Positions 42,401 to 52,010 are shown, counted from the stretch's first letter. The stretch is DNA of 64,000 nucleotides from an uncultured Opitutaceae bacterium (GCA_937889545.1 CALAOT010000003.1:39459-103458), one strand, 5' to 3'. Notes: generated from the sequence alone by a model not told the origin. Numbers and translations are program-made.

Positions 42401-45002
42401 CGCATATTTCGCCGAGGGTATGATTGTCTTCGGTTCGCCAGGAAAAAGCGGGATCGCGGCCAAGGGTTTCGTCCTTCAGCCCCCGGATCTTCGCGGCAGC
42501 AGCATTTCCTATGCGAATGCCTACCAGGACAAGATTCGCAATTTTCTGGGCAACCTTGGGCCAGGGATGCGTGCGCAACTCCAATGGACGTGCAACTGCG
42601 ATTACAAGCAGGAGTTGACGCGGTATTTCCGAGAGACCGAGCGGGCAACGCATGTCCATCTGAAACGGGTGCGTTCCGAGCGCTTCGATCGTTATTGGGA
42701 GAAGATGAGCCGCCGTGAACTGCGGCGGGAGCATCTCGTCCTTTTCGTGACGACGGAGATGGCAGCCTTCAGCGGCGACGGCATGGCTCGGGGCGGCCTT
42801 GAGCGGTACTACGAGAGCATGCTGGGCCAGCTCAGGGGGCAGTTTAGCGAACTTTCGGATACTCTGAGAACTATCTTTGGAAGTGATACAACGGTCTCGC
42901 CGATGGCCGACAAGGAGCATTTTGAATACTGCAAAAAGTTTCTGAATCCGTCGCTCGGAGACCGCTTCGACTTGAACCTCGACGCCGAGTTCAACCCGTC
43001 GCTTTCGCTTCAGGAGAACTGCTGGAATTCAGATGGGGTCAACCTGCCGAAGATTGGATTCTACCTGGATGGACACTACCATACGATCTATACCCTCAAG
43101 CGGTGGCCCAGCCGGACCTATCCCGGCATAATCTACCGCCTGACTGGACTGCCGTTCCTGGATTACCAGATCACTGTCGGAATCGAACCCCTGCCGGCAA
43201 AGCGCGAGGTCGACAAGGAGGAAAAGGCCATCGAACGCCTCCGCGGCGAATATGAGGACAAAGAGCGGCACTCGCTCCTGGTTGCGATTGGGAAGAAGGA
43301 GAGGAAAATCGAATCGCTCTCCACGGGATTTACCACCGCGTTTGCCGTCACTTATTTCATCAGGGTCTGGGACGAGAGCGAAGCGGCCTTGAGCGCAAAA
43401 TGCGCCGCGATCAAGAACGCCATCAACCTGATGAGCGGGGCGCAGTACTACGAATGCGCCCTTCCCTCGACAGCGAAGAAGCTCTTCTTTGCTTCCTGGC
43501 CGGGCTGGACAGGCTCGACCTACAAGCATCGTTCCCTCTATGCCGAGGACGCCTACCTTGCGGACATGCTTCCGTTCTCGGCGACTTTTACCGGACACCT
43601 GGCCGAGGCCGAGGCGATTTACGACGGTTCCCAGAACAACCTGGTGGGTTTAAGGACGTTTCTCGGAACTCCTCCCACCCCCCAGCACACCGTCCTGATT
43701 GGAGCCACCGGTGCGGGTAAGTCTGTCCACATGCGCGACTTCCTGGAACAGACGGCGGCTTATTATCACTACACTGTCATCATAGAAGAGGGGCTTTCCT
43801 ATGAGCCGTTCACCCGGGCGCTCGGCGAGCGGCCGATCATCCTGCATCCGGATGGCGACCTCACCATCAACTATTTTGACACCGGTGGCCTTCCCCTCGC
43901 CCAGTTGCAGCTTGCGACGGCCGTTGCGCTTGTTGCCCGGATGATCGGCGAACCGCCGGATTCGGAGACCCAGCAAATCCGCCAGGCGCTTCTCGCCCAG
44001 TACATCAATCAGCTCTATGAAGACACGTTTGATGAGTGGTCCAAGCGCCACCGCGATCTGGTCCCCCATGTTGAACGGATGGCCTGCGCAACGCACCGCT
44101 GGAGGCGGGAAAAAATGCCGCTTGGTTCAACCGAGATGGAAGCGTTCGCCGACCTCCGTGACCGGTTGAACTCCGGGGAAGACGAGGCCCAGCAGGCCGT
44201 TGCCGCTATTTCCGAGGCGGAGATCACGCGCTTCCTCAAGGAGCCTCAGACCGAGCGGGCCGTCATGGCCATGGCTCATGCCCACTACGGGCGCGGGGAT
44301 TTTCCGGTGCATGCGAGCCTTGTCGAGCTCATGCAGTTCTCCAAATTTGCCGAACACAAGCGGGAGCAGATAGACCGCCTGGCAACGCTTCTTTCAGCTT
44401 GGACGGCTCAAGGCCAATACGGCCGGCTCTTTGACGGAGCGACCAATGTCTCCCTCACAGGCAGGATCGCCCATTTTGAACTCGGATATATCCCGGAGCA
44501 GGCCATCGAGCTCAAGACCGCTGCCGGGCTTGTCATCACGGGCTTTGCCCGGCAGCACATCATCGGGCTACCGAGGGCACTGTGGAAGCGGATCGTCTAT
44601 GAAGAGCTGTCCCGTTTTCTGGACGTACCGGGCGGCGAGAAGATTGTCGCCGAATCCTATGCCCAACTCCGCAAATTCAACTGCTGGACGGCTTCGATTG
44701 TCCAGCAGTACGCAAAATTCAAGGAATCCCGCATACGCCCCGTCGTCATCGGAAACAGCAAGCAGTTCTTCCTGATGCGCCAGTTTGACCGCGGCGACGT
44801 GGAGGACATCGCCCGGGCGATCAGCCTGCCGGAATCGGTCTGCTCCTCCATCCAGAATTACCCCATGCCTGAGCAGCAGCCCGAAGGTAAGAAATTCTCG
44901 AGCATGTGCTTTTTCAGCCCGGTCAATGAGCCGCCCCTTTGCGGCACCGTGCGCAACGTCCAGCCGGCAACGGAGGCTTCCCATGAAAAAGTGGCGGCCT
45001 GA
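42384..45002 (+). CDS. virB4: VirB4/TrbE-family mating-channel ATPase
   Basis: 872 aa. The N-terminal CagE/TrbE/VirB region is followed by the ATPase part with Walker A 'VLIGATGAGKSVHMRDFLE' (~440), a VirB4-type 'IVIEEGLSYEPFTR'-like segment and Walker B 'RIVYEELSRFLD' (~735). The final part has 'NCWTASIVQQYAKF' and 'FFLMRQFDRGD'. It powers pilus assembly and DNA transfer at the inner membrane. The ATG at 42384 was chosen because an earlier in-frame start lies inside VirB3. Confidence 0.92.
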   Translation: MKAAPNAYFAEGMIVFGSPGKSGIAAKGFVLQPPDLRGSSISYANAYQDKIRNFLGNLGPGMRAQLQWTCNCDYKQELTRYFRETERATHVHLKRVRSERFDRYWEKMSRRELRREHLVLFVTTEMAAFSGDGMARGGLERYYESMLGQLRGQFSELSDTLRTIFGSDTTVSPMADKEHFEYCKKFLNPSLGDRFDLNLDAEFNPSLSLQENCWNSDGVNLPKIGFYLDGHYHTIYTLKRWPSRTYPGIIYRLTGLPFLDYQITVGIEPLPAKREVDKEEKAIERLRGEYEDKERHSLLVAIGKKERKIESLSTGFTTAFAVTYFIRVWDESEAALSAKCAAIKNAINLMSGAQYYECALPSTAKKLFFASWPGWTGSTYKHRSLYAEDAYLADMLPFSATFTGHLAEAEAIYDGSQNNLVGLRTFLGTPPTPQHTVLIGATGAGKSVHMRDFLEQTAAYYHYTVIIEEGLSYEPFTRALGERPIILHPDGDLTINYFDTGGLPLAQLQLATAVALVARMIGEPPDSETQQIRQALLAQYINQLYEDTFDEWSKRHRDLVPHVERMACATHRWRREKMPLGSTEMEAFADLRDRLNSGEDEAQQAVAAISEAEITRFLKEPQTERAVMAMAHAHYGRGDFPVHASLVELMQFSKFAEHKREQIDRLATLLSAWTAQGQYGRLFDGATNVSLTGRIAHFELGYIPEQAIELKTAAGLVITGFARQHIIGLPRALWKRIVYEELSRFLDVPGGEKIVAESYAQLRKFNCWTASIVQQYAKFKESRIRPVVIGNSKQFFLMRQFDRGDVEDIARAISLPESVCSSIQNYPMPEQQPEGKKFSSMCFFSPVNEPPLCGTVRNVQPATEASHEKVAA

Positions 45003-45405
45003 ATTCCTATCGTTCCTGCTTCCACTTGCGCTCTGCGGGTGCGGAACAGGGATGGGCGGCGCGGCCTCCGATGTCGGCCTCGCTGGAGCTGGAGGTGTCC
45101 TCGGTTATGAGGTGAGCGGAGACAAAGTCGGGGGGGCCGCCATCGGGGCCGGGGCGGGCTATGTGGCGTCAAAGATAGCGCAGGCTTCCTACAAGCATGA
45201 AACCACCGAGGCGGAACAGGCCGGCTATGACCAGGCGATGGTCCAGGCCGTGAAGCAGCAATATTGGATTACCCAGAATCGGCAGAAAACGATGCAACCG
45301 GCCGACGCGCGGGACCCGCGGCTCGTGCCAGTCCTGATCCCGGAGAGCCGGATAAACGGTGTCATCGTCAAATCCCACGTTGAGTACCTTCGTATCGAAC
45401 CATGA
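44983..45405 (+). CDS. Glycine-zipper lipoprotein of the mating apparatus
   Basis: 140 aa. The lipoprotein signal 'FLLPLALCGCGTG' gives an acylated Cys near residue 19. A glycine-zipper stretch ('SDVGLAGAGGVLGYEVSG', 'GGAAIGAGAGYVASKIAQ') suggests outer-membrane insertion. It overlaps VirB4 by 20 bases and VirB5 by 4, so it belongs to the operon. It could be the VirB7 counterpart, although longer than classical VirB7. Confidence 0.68.
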   Translation: MKKWRPEFLSFLLPLALCGCGTGMGGAASDVGLAGAGGVLGYEVSGDKVGGAAIGAGAGYVASKIAQASYKHETTEAEQAGYDQAMVQAVKQQYWITQNRQKTMQPADARDPRLVPVLIPESRINGVIVKSHVEYLRIEP

Positions 45406-46184
45406 AAACGCTCCTTTGCCTTCTCGTTCTGGCCGCCACCGGCGCCCCAGCATTCGCCCAGATTCCTGTCACCGACGTTGCGAGCATCGTGCAGCAGGAG
45501 CTTTCAACTGCAGAGACGCTCGCGCAATGGGCGCAGAGCATTGCGCAGCTAAAGACCCAGGTAAGCCAGCTTAACCAGCAGATCAGCATTCAAAGCGACT
45601 TGCGCAGTTGGATCGGGAATCCCTCAGTTGCCGGAGCCAATGTCAGCCTATCCACGCTGGGTGTCGCGAGCCTCACGCAAGTTTATGGCCAAATCCAGTC
45701 GGCCCTCGTCAATGTGCCCGACAGCCTGGCCTCGCTGGGGAACACGTCTTCCGGGACGTACCGCGCGCTCCAGGACACGGACCTCAGCGGCAATCCCGTG
45801 CAGCACGACCCCTTCACCTATCGGCGATATTCCGTTCTGGACGCCGAGCAGCAGAACTATCAGCAGGTGGTCAGCAGCACCAATGCGCGCCAGCAGCAGT
45901 TGCAGCAGGACCTGGCATCTACGCTTGTTGCCATGAAAAGTGCCACTACGGAGGCCGAAGCGCAAAAGCAGTCCGCCAAGGTCGACGCTTTGAATGGTCA
46001 GATCGCGGCAATCGCCGCCACACGGCGCGATGAGGCCGACCAGGTCGTGGCACAGAAAGCCGCAAATGACTCCCGCCTTGAAGAAGAGCGCAATGCAGCG
46101 GCGGAACTGGAGGCTCAGGACGATTACTTGGCCAGTCAGCGGATCACCGCTTACATGCAAACCCTCAAACTCAGGCAAAACTAA
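45402..46184 (+). CDS. virB5: VirB5/TrbJ-like pilus-associated protein
   Basis: 260 aa with a Sec signal peptide (MKTLLCLLVLAATGAPAFAQ). The mature part is helical and Gln/Ala rich ('AQWAQSIAQLKTQVSQLNQQ', 'NYQQVVSSTNARQQQLQQDL'), with a long coiled-coil region to the C-terminus, as in VirB5/TrbJ minor pilins. Neighbours on both sides are lipoproteins of the same operon. Confidence 0.75.
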   Translation: MKTLLCLLVLAATGAPAFAQIPVTDVASIVQQELSTAETLAQWAQSIAQLKTQVSQLNQQISIQSDLRSWIGNPSVAGANVSLSTLGVASLTQVYGQIQSALVNVPDSLASLGNTSSGTYRALQDTDLSGNPVQHDPFTYRRYSVLDAEQQNYQQVVSSTNARQQQLQQDLASTLVAMKSATTEAEAQKQSAKVDALNGQIAAIAATRRDEADQVVAQKAANDSRLEEERNAAAELEAQDDYLASQRITAYMQTLKLRQN

Positions 46185-46185
46185 A

Positions 46186-46428
46186 ATGAAAACCAATAGC
46201 TCTGTCGTTCTACTGTTGGTCGCCGTCGGATGTGCATTTCTTTCGGGCTGCGGCTCGAAGCAAACAAAGGATCAGGCTCAGTCGGATGACCGCGACCAAC
46301 GCTCTGCCCAGGAGGCCAACCAGGCGCTTGCAAATGTGGACCACAAGGTTGCTTCCGGCCTGTACGCCCAAAAGACCGTTACGCCACCCGCACAGCCGTC
46401 GCCGACGCCCACGCCGCCGCCGCAGTAG
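46186..46428 (+). CDS. Small lipoprotein (VirB7 or entry-exclusion type)
   Basis: 80 aa. The lipobox is 'CAFLSGCGSK', and the tail is Pro/Thr rich ('PPAQPSPTPTPPPQ'). Position between VirB5 and VirB6 is where entry-exclusion or VirB7 lipoproteins are found in other conjugation systems. The mature part is largely disordered. Confidence 0.65.
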   Translation: MKTNSSVVLLLVAVGCAFLSGCGSKQTKDQAQSDDRDQRSAQEANQALANVDHKVASGLYAQKTVTPPAQPSPTPTPPPQ

Positions 46429-46440
46429 CCCGGGACTCCA

Positions 46441-47376
46441 ATGGACATATTCCTGCCCACATTCCAATCGCAGATCACCGCATTGGTCGGGACGCTCCGA
46501 TTCATCGTATTCGCGATCATGGTCGTCGGACTGATCGTGTACGCTGCGTCGTCACGGACAACGGGCCTGAGCCTTCTGGCGCCGATAGCGAAGGCGGTGC
46601 TTATCGTCACGGCCATCGCCACCATGGACCAGTGGTTCCCGTTGCTCGATACCAGCTTCCTCCAGGTGGCCGACTATGTTGATCCGGGGTACACGCAGAA
46701 TCCCACTGCGGCTGCCGAATCGGTGCGGGCCTCGACGGCAATCAATCCAAGCGGCCAGCCTTGGTCCTGGCGTCACCTTAACCAATCCATTTATCAGGCC
46801 GTGACGGATGCCATCGCCAACGTATTCGTCTACCTCGGCACGCTCATAACGGTGCCGCTGCTGATTCTCCAATATGTGCTCAGGTGGCTGTTGTACCTCC
46901 TTACGCCCTTTGCGCTGGCGCTTATTCTCGTGCCCGGATTCGGCGGCATTAGTGTGCGTTTTTTCCAGCAGGTCCTGGCCATCCACGCATGGCCTGTGGG
47001 CTTTGCCATTACCAATCTGACGGCGCTTTCGGTCTGGCAGGATTTCCGCAGTGCCGTCAGTGCCAATCCGCAATCAATGAGCGACGCGCTATATTCCCCT
47101 CTACTCACGTTTACCGGAGCCATCCTTGGCACGATAGTAATCGTGGTTGGGATGATCTCCACTCCCATTGTCATGCAGGCGCTTTTCGCCCAAGGACATG
47201 CATTTACCGGGTCGTCTGGAAACCCAGTGACCATATTCCGAACCGCGACGAGCGCCATCTACGGCTACCGGACTCTGCGCGGCGCGGCGGTCCCGGTGGC
47301 ATCGGCTGCATCCTCGGCAAGTCCCGCGCCTGGCTTGCCGCCGCCGGTCGGACCGGCCAGCCGGCCGGGCATCTGA
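46441..47376 (+). CDS. virB6: VirB6/TrbL-like polytopic membrane protein
   Basis: 311 aa with about five or six hydrophobic segments ('FIVFAIMVVGLIVYAA', 'VLIVTAIATM', 'VYLGTLITVPLLILQYVL', 'LYLLTPFALALILVPG', 'GAILGTIVIVVGMIS'). The C-terminus is a cytoplasm-type Ala/Pro tail. It follows VirB5 and precedes VirB8, the usual order. It forms the inner-membrane channel. Confidence 0.78.
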   Translation: MDIFLPTFQSQITALVGTLRFIVFAIMVVGLIVYAASSRTTGLSLLAPIAKAVLIVTAIATMDQWFPLLDTSFLQVADYVDPGYTQNPTAAAESVRASTAINPSGQPWSWRHLNQSIYQAVTDAIANVFVYLGTLITVPLLILQYVLRWLLYLLTPFALALILVPGFGGISVRFFQQVLAIHAWPVGFAITNLTALSVWQDFRSAVSANPQSMSDALYSPLLTFTGAILGTIVIVVGMISTPIVMQALFAQGHAFTGSSGNPVTIFRTATSAIYGYRTLRGAAVPVASAASSASPAPGLPPPVGPASRPGI

Positions 47377-47386
47377 GGGTCACCCC

Positions 47387-48079
47387 ATGGCGACCGAGGC
47401 TTCCGAAACGGTTTCGTCGCCGGCTCTCCGGGAGACGCCTGTCGATCCGACGAAGCGGTTGCCGACGGAGGTTTCGCGACGGGCGGCATTTTCGCCCGCC
47501 AAGCTCTTCGCCGACCATGCCTTCGCCGCGCGGGCATGGTTCTTCGTGGCTTGCGGGGCTGTGGCATTGTGCCTGGTCGAACCGTACCTCATAATCAAAG
47601 CCTACAGGACGCGGGATCGGGTGGTCGTGCTCGACGGATCCGGAACCTTCTCGGTTTCCCCTCTTCTTGGATTCGAAGAGGCGAAAGATCTCCACCAGGC
47701 GATGGCGCTGTGGGCGACCCTTGCACTCTTTGAGCGCAATCCCAAGGGCTTCGACTACCCGGACATGCTCCAACGGCTTTTCCTGTCAGGTGCCTTCCGT
47801 ACGGCGGAGGCCGACCGCGAAAAGACCGCGGGGGAATTTGAGGTGAAGAATATTCACCAGAAGCCGGAGGTTTTCAAAATCGACATTCTTCGGACGCGTG
47901 AGAACCAGGTGCTCGTGAAGGTGCAGGGGCAATTGATCCGCACAGGCGTTTTCGAGGGCCAATCATTCACGGAATCGCCAAAGTTCACCCTCAACCTCAC
48001 CCTAGTGAGGAATCCTGACATGCTCGCGAACAGGCGGTATCCCCTTGGCGTATGGAGCTGCGATTACACCATATTCTGA
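47387..48079 (+). CDS. virB8: VirB8/TrbF-like channel protein
   Basis: 230 aa with one transmembrane segment ('AWFFVACGAVALCLVEPYLIIKAY', ~45-68) and a periplasmic NTF2-like domain ('FLSGAFRTAEADREKTAGEF', 'VLVKVQGQLIRTGVFEGQSF'). The 3' end overlaps the VirB9 start by 28 bases. VirB8 nucleates the inner-membrane complex. Confidence 0.75.
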   Translation: MATEASETVSSPALRETPVDPTKRLPTEVSRRAAFSPAKLFADHAFAARAWFFVACGAVALCLVEPYLIIKAYRTRDRVVVLDGSGTFSVSPLLGFEEAKDLHQAMALWATLALFERNPKGFDYPDMLQRLFLSGAFRTAEADREKTAGEFEVKNIHQKPEVFKIDILRTRENQVLVKVQGQLIRTGVFEGQSFTESPKFTLNLTLVRNPDMLANRRYPLGVWSCDYTIF

Positions 48080-48927
48080 CGACAGCGCTCGTGCCGATCG
48101 TTTTTTGCGCGGCTCTCGGCGAGACCCGACCGCCGAGGACTAATGTCATCAAGCAATTCCCATTGGACGAGCGCACGGTTTACGAAATCCCCATCGGACG
48201 GGACGTGCCGACGACGCTCATGTTTCCCTCAGCAATATCCGCCATCGAGGGCGCCAATGTCACAACCAACCCCGACACGCCCGCCCCAGTCCTGCTCACC
48301 TACAACGCGGGGCAATATTTCCTGAGTGTGCGTGCCCTGGTTCCCAACGCAAAAGGCGCGGTTAATGTGGTTTGGAGGAACCGGACGTTCGTCATGCGCT
48401 TCCAGGAAGGATCAGCGCCTTACGGTTCGGTCACGTTCTTCGACGACAACATTTCAGCCCTCGGACACGCGGTCGGGAAGCGAGTGACTCCGGAATTATT
48501 GCTCGGCCTTCTCGACCGGGCAAAGAGCTATCAACTGATCGAGATGCAGTATCCCGATGCCGTGCAGCAGATCGAGCATACCGAACCATGCAACGTCTGC
48601 TATTACCGCGACTTCCAGGTGATCGTGGAGGAGGTCTTCCGCTTCGACCCGGAGGACACTGTGATCTTCAAGCTCCGGTTTGAAAACAAAGGCGGATCCG
48701 AAATCTTCTACCAGCCGCAGCGTCTGGCCGTCCGCGTCGGCCAGCATGTCTATTACCCGTCCATAGTGGATGCGTCGGGGATCGTTCCGCCGAAAGCCGC
48801 GACAACGGCTTTCTTCGCTATCACAGGAAGCCCGACGGGCGGACGCGCGAACCTGAGCACAAAGAACATCTTCAGCATCATCGTTATGCGCGTGGAGCGC
48901 GACGCGAAGCTGATTGTTCCGCAATGA
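48052..48927 (+). CDS. virB9: VirB9/TrbG-like outer-core protein
   Basis: 291 aa with an N-terminal signal-like region ('LTTALVPIVFCAALGE'). Beta-rich domains carry 'VYEIPIGRDVPTTLMFPSAI', 'QYFLSVRALVPNAKG' and a C-terminal part with 'KLRFENKGGSEIFYQPQRLAV', like VirB9/TrbG. It binds VirB7-type lipoproteins and VirB10 in the outer-membrane core. The stop is one base from the VirB10 ATG. Confidence 0.75.
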   Translation: MELRLHHILTTALVPIVFCAALGETRPPRTNVIKQFPLDERTVYEIPIGRDVPTTLMFPSAISAIEGANVTTNPDTPAPVLLTYNAGQYFLSVRALVPNAKGAVNVVWRNRTFVMRFQEGSAPYGSVTFFDDNISALGHAVGKRVTPELLLGLLDRAKSYQLIEMQYPDAVQQIEHTEPCNVCYYRDFQVIVEEVFRFDPEDTVIFKLRFENKGGSEIFYQPQRLAVRVGQHVYYPSIVDASGIVPPKAATTAFFAITGSPTGGRANLSTKNIFSIIVMRVERDAKLIVPQ

Positions 48928-48928
48928 C

Positions 48929-49975
48929 ATGAAGCTGATGTCATTCCTCAAGTCTCCTACGGGTAATTTCGTGATCTTCCTCGGATTCGTCGTCGTTGGT
49001 GGTCTGCTCATTCACAGGGGTAATCTCCGGAGCAAGGCCCAAGCCGAACAGATGACGAAGATTGAAGAGAGGGCGGAGCCTCCAGGAACCGTGGCTTCAT
49101 TTGTCCGCAATGCTGTGCCGTTCAAAACGACTCCTCCAGTCCCGGTCGCTACGAAGGCAAACGAGCCCGCTATTCCGGGCGACGTTGATTCATCCTCAGT
49201 TTTGAAGGATAAGGCGAAGGCCGCCAAACCGGCGGTGCTGCCCATTTCCCTCTTTTCAGCGGATCACGCTGCGCAGGACGGAACAGAACTTTCGAAGGCC
49301 TATGCGCCCTATGGTCGGCTGATCCCCTGCGAGACCGTCATCACACTCGAATCTTCCAAACTGGAAACCCCGGTGATCGGTCTCGTCACCGAAGATGTCT
49401 GGCATGGCGGCCGCCTAATAATTCCGGCGGGAGCTGAGGTGCATGGACGGGCCTCGCTGGATCGTTCTAGGGAGCGGATCGCAGCGGAAGGGAAATGGGT
49501 TTTCGTCTGGCGCGACGAAACCCAAATGAACGGGACCGAGCTTGTTCTCTCGGGCATCGCGCTCGACCGCGAAAAGAACGATTTCACGGGAGAATTCGGC
49601 CTGCGCGACGGGTCCGCTGGCCTCGTCGGCACCCTGATCCGCACGGACAACCTCGCGGAGATCAAGCTCTTCGCCTCGACCTTCCTCGCCGGCATGGCGA
49701 GCGGGTTTCAGCAGTTGCAGACGGAAACGACACCCTTCGGCGTCACCCAGATTTCGGCCGGTACGGCGCGCGACGCCGCCCTCCAAGGAACGTCGGGGGT
49801 CTTGAACGCCTATGCGCGCCAAATACAGGAGACAATAGAGCGGGACGGCTTCTTTGTCCGCGTGCCAGCCGGCAAGCAGTTTTACCTCTACGTGACCCAG
49901 ACCATCGACCAGGCGTCGGGCACCCGGGGCAATCGGAGCAATGAAGCCATTTGGAGGAAAGCCAATGAAAACTAG
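48929..49975 (+). CDS. virB10: VirB10/TrbI-family core channel protein
   Basis: 348 aa from the ATG at 48929, which starts just before the single membrane anchor ('GNFVIFLGFVVVGGLLIH'); a TTG at 48914 is less likely. A low-complexity linker follows. The VirB10 beta-barrel domain shows 'YGRLIPCETVITLESSK', 'PVIGLVTEDVWHGGRLIIPAGAEVHG' and 'VRVPAGKQFYLYVTQTI', all good TrbI/VirB10 signatures. It spans both membranes and couples ATP use to channel opening. Confidence 0.9.
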   Translation: MKLMSFLKSPTGNFVIFLGFVVVGGLLIHRGNLRSKAQAEQMTKIEERAEPPGTVASFVRNAVPFKTTPPVPVATKANEPAIPGDVDSSSVLKDKAKAAKPAVLPISLFSADHAAQDGTELSKAYAPYGRLIPCETVITLESSKLETPVIGLVTEDVWHGGRLIIPAGAEVHGRASLDRSRERIAAEGKWVFVWRDETQMNGTELVLSGIALDREKNDFTGEFGLRDGSAGLVGTLIRTDNLAEIKLFASTFLAGMASGFQQLQTETTPFGVTQISAGTARDAALQGTSGVLNAYARQIQETIERDGFFVRVPAGKQFYLYVTQTIDQASGTRGNRSNEAIWRKANEN

Positions 49976-50480
49976 CGCGTTAATTCTCCTCGCGATATTT
50001 CCATCCGCGGGTTGCGAGTCATTGAAAACCGATGTGGTGCAGGCGCCACCAACTGCGCGCGTCGAGCCGGCGCCTGCGCCGGTTGCCGGAACCGAGCTTG
50101 ACCAAAAGAAGGTCGAGAACGTCCGGGTTGCTGAAGCCCTCAAAGCCTACCCCACGGGCCGCTACGTCGATCCGAACGATCCGAGCGTAATGCATGAGGG
50201 CCATACGATCTACCGGCGGGAGGCGGGACCGAATTGGAATCTGAATCCGAATGTTCCTACCGTAGTCCCGCTCGGACCGGTCCTGGCCGTGGCGGACCCA
50301 GCCAAGGAGCCAACTCCACTGCCCGCCGAATTGGAACAGAAGATGGCCGAGCAGAATCAGCTTATGGCCTCACTGATCGAGCAGAACGAGGCGCTTTCGG
50401 CGCAGTTGGCGAAGTTGACGAAGGAAATGGAGGAAATACGCGCCAAACAATCGGCAGCGAACGCAGAAGGGGGGAAGTGA
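49965..50480 (+). CDS. Coiled-coil lipoprotein, end of the mating operon
   Basis: 171 aa from the ATG at 49965 (ribosome site GGAGG). The signal is 'ILLAIFPSAGCESLK' with an acylated Cys near residue 17, followed by a Pro-rich stretch. The C-terminal coiled coil is 'EQKMAEQNQLMASLIEQNEA' with 'LTKEMEEIRAKQ'. It overlaps the VirB10 end by 11 bases. Third lipoprotein of the cluster; function unassigned. Confidence 0.65.
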   Translation: MKTSALILLAIFPSAGCESLKTDVVQAPPTARVEPAPAPVAGTELDQKKVENVRVAEALKAYPTGRYVDPNDPSVMHEGHTIYRREAGPNWNLNPNVPTVVPLGPVLAVADPAKEPTPLPAELEQKMAEQNQLMASLIEQNEALSAQLAKLTKEMEEIRAKQSAANAEGGK

Positions 50481-50481
50481 T

Positions 50482-50742
50482 ATGGAAACAAATGAACCAC
50501 CCACAATCGAGGGCTTGCCGCTTGTATTGCCGGCGCATCTGACCGCGAATTTCGAGAAGGCCGACCGACGACTCTTGGAATCCTACGGCAGTAGTCCCGG
50601 TGTCACCGAGTTGGTGCGCCTTTGGGTCGCTTGCGGCACGTCACGTGAGATCCAACGCGAATTCGAGCGTGCCGTGTTGGACATCGGACGCAAAACCATC
50701 AACCCGCCGGAGAACGGCGAATTCGATGAAGACTGTCTCTAA
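50482..50742 (+). CDS. Hypothetical 86-aa protein
   Basis: Starts two bases after the preceding stop, with GGGGAAG as a likely ribosome site. Acidic, no signal or membrane segment. Not recognised; it may be the last gene of the transfer operon. Confidence 0.45.
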   Translation: METNEPPTIEGLPLVLPAHLTANFEKADRRLLESYGSSPGVTELVRLWVACGTSREIQREFERAVLDIGRKTINPPENGEFDEDCL

Positions 50743-50832
50743 CTTTGGGCGATTCCCGCCCAAACAAGGTCAAATGCCGCTGGCGACCAGCCGCCTTGCT
50801 CAACAAATGGTTGGGAAAAAACAGAAGGCATT

Positions 50833-51201
50833 ATGCCGTCACTAAAACAAGCAGTCGCCGACAAAAAGGCGCAGGAACCCGCGCTGCGGAGAAACCCGGA
50901 GATCGACGCCAAACTGGATAAGTTCATCGGGGAGAATCCAAAGCTGGTCGAGTATTACAACGGACTCAGCAAAGACGAGCTGATCCGAAAGCTGATGCTC
51001 GGCAAGATGCAGAAGGCCGAATACTCGAACGGCCGCAACGAGGAAATCCGGGCATGGGTGGAGGAGCACCCTGAGATCAAAGCGAAGATCGAGGAACGCC
51101 TCCGCAACGTGCCTGCGGCCAACCGTGAACGGGCGTTCATCAACGCTGCTAAGACGGAGGCCCTGAATCAGACGGTGCGGACCAACGGGATTCGCGTCTA
51201 A
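50833..51201 (+). CDS. Hypothetical helical 122-aa protein
   Basis: A charged, mostly helical protein with two similar segments, 'NPKLVEYYNGLSKDELIRKL' and 'HPEIKAKIEERLRNVPAANRER'. Each starts 'xENPK' or 'EEHPE', suggesting an internal duplication. Not recognised. Its 3' end overlaps the convergent regulator gene by four bases. Confidence 0.5.
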   Translation: MPSLKQAVADKKAQEPALRRNPEIDAKLDKFIGENPKLVEYYNGLSKDELIRKLMLGKMQKAEYSNGRNEEIRAWVEEHPEIKAKIEERLRNVPAANRERAFINAAKTEALNQTVRTNGIRV

Positions 51202-52010
51202 CAGCGGGTATCCGGAGCGGCGGGTGCACTGGCGCCCGCCGCTCTCCCCCCAAACGAATAATATTCGATCCATTTCTCCAGCTCTGCTTTGCGGATGCGG
51301 ACGAGTCTGGTACTGGGCTTGAACACCTTCAGCTCGCCGTCTTCGATCCTAGTTTCCAAGAAGCGCCGAGTGCAGCCTATCATCGCAGCTACCTCGGCTA
51401 AGGTCAGGAACTGCCGGTCCACGGCATCTTCGTTCGAGTGCTTCATAAAACGAAACTCATTTCCTAACCGAATCGCTTTCAATGCGCCATTGCAGATAGT
51501 AGTGGGAGGCGCTCCCGAGCATTCTTCTCCAGATGGAAACACTACAAGCCGGGTGGACCCTTCGAATGTTATGATCTTCATAGCAGTCGCTTTATGTTTC
51601 TCGGAGGCGGCAGGTCGTTCGGGCCGGGCTTTTAGCTCAGGCGCGCCTCTGGAATCTTCAAGAATTCCGCTGTCGTTTTCTTCAGGGAACGGGAGCATTA
51701 AGGGCAGTTCGGGAGGTCGGTTTGTAGCTCGGGCGTGGTTGATCGCGTTAAGAAGTTTCTTGTGGGTGCGGGCATACAGCCGCCTTCCAGCTTCGGCGGC
51801 CCTGACAGTACCGACCGAGACGATGGCCTTCTCCGCAAAGTTTTCTTGGCTCCAGCCCAAGTTTAGCCTCGCGCGCCGGAAAATTGCTCCGACTTCGGCG
51901 AAAAGAGGCTTAGGAAAAATGATTGTCTCGGTTTCATCCGAGGTTGCCCGATCACTGCAGGAGGCTAGTCCGGAATTTGTGGGGTGACTACGTTTCAGAA
52001 AATGAGGCAT
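51198..52010 (-). CDS. XRE-type HTH fused to an excisionase-type HTH
   Basis: 270 aa. The N-terminal HTH is XRE-like ('FAEVGAIFRRARLNLGWSQENFAEKAIVSVGTVRAAEAGRR', ~35-80). A ~100-residue linker follows, then a C-terminal HTH_17/excisionase domain ('FLTLAEVAAMIGCTRRFLETRIEDGELKVFKPSTRLVRI', ~205-250). A protein with both a repressor-type and an excisionase-type domain could tie transfer or excision to regulation of the element. A cluster of CAAC(C/G)G repeats lies immediately upstream. Confidence 0.72.
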   Translation of the reverse strand: MPHFLKRSHPTNSGLASCSDRATSDETETIIFPKPLFAEVGAIFRRARLNLGWSQENFAEKAIVSVGTVRAAEAGRRLYARTHKKLLNAINHARATNRPPELPLMLPFPEENDSGILEDSRGAPELKARPERPAASEKHKATAMKIITFEGSTRLVVFPSGEECSGAPPTTICNGALKAIRLGNEFRFMKHSNEDAVDRQFLTLAEVAAMIGCTRRFLETRIEDGELKVFKPSTRLVRIRKAELEKWIEYYSFGGRAAGASAPAAPDTRC

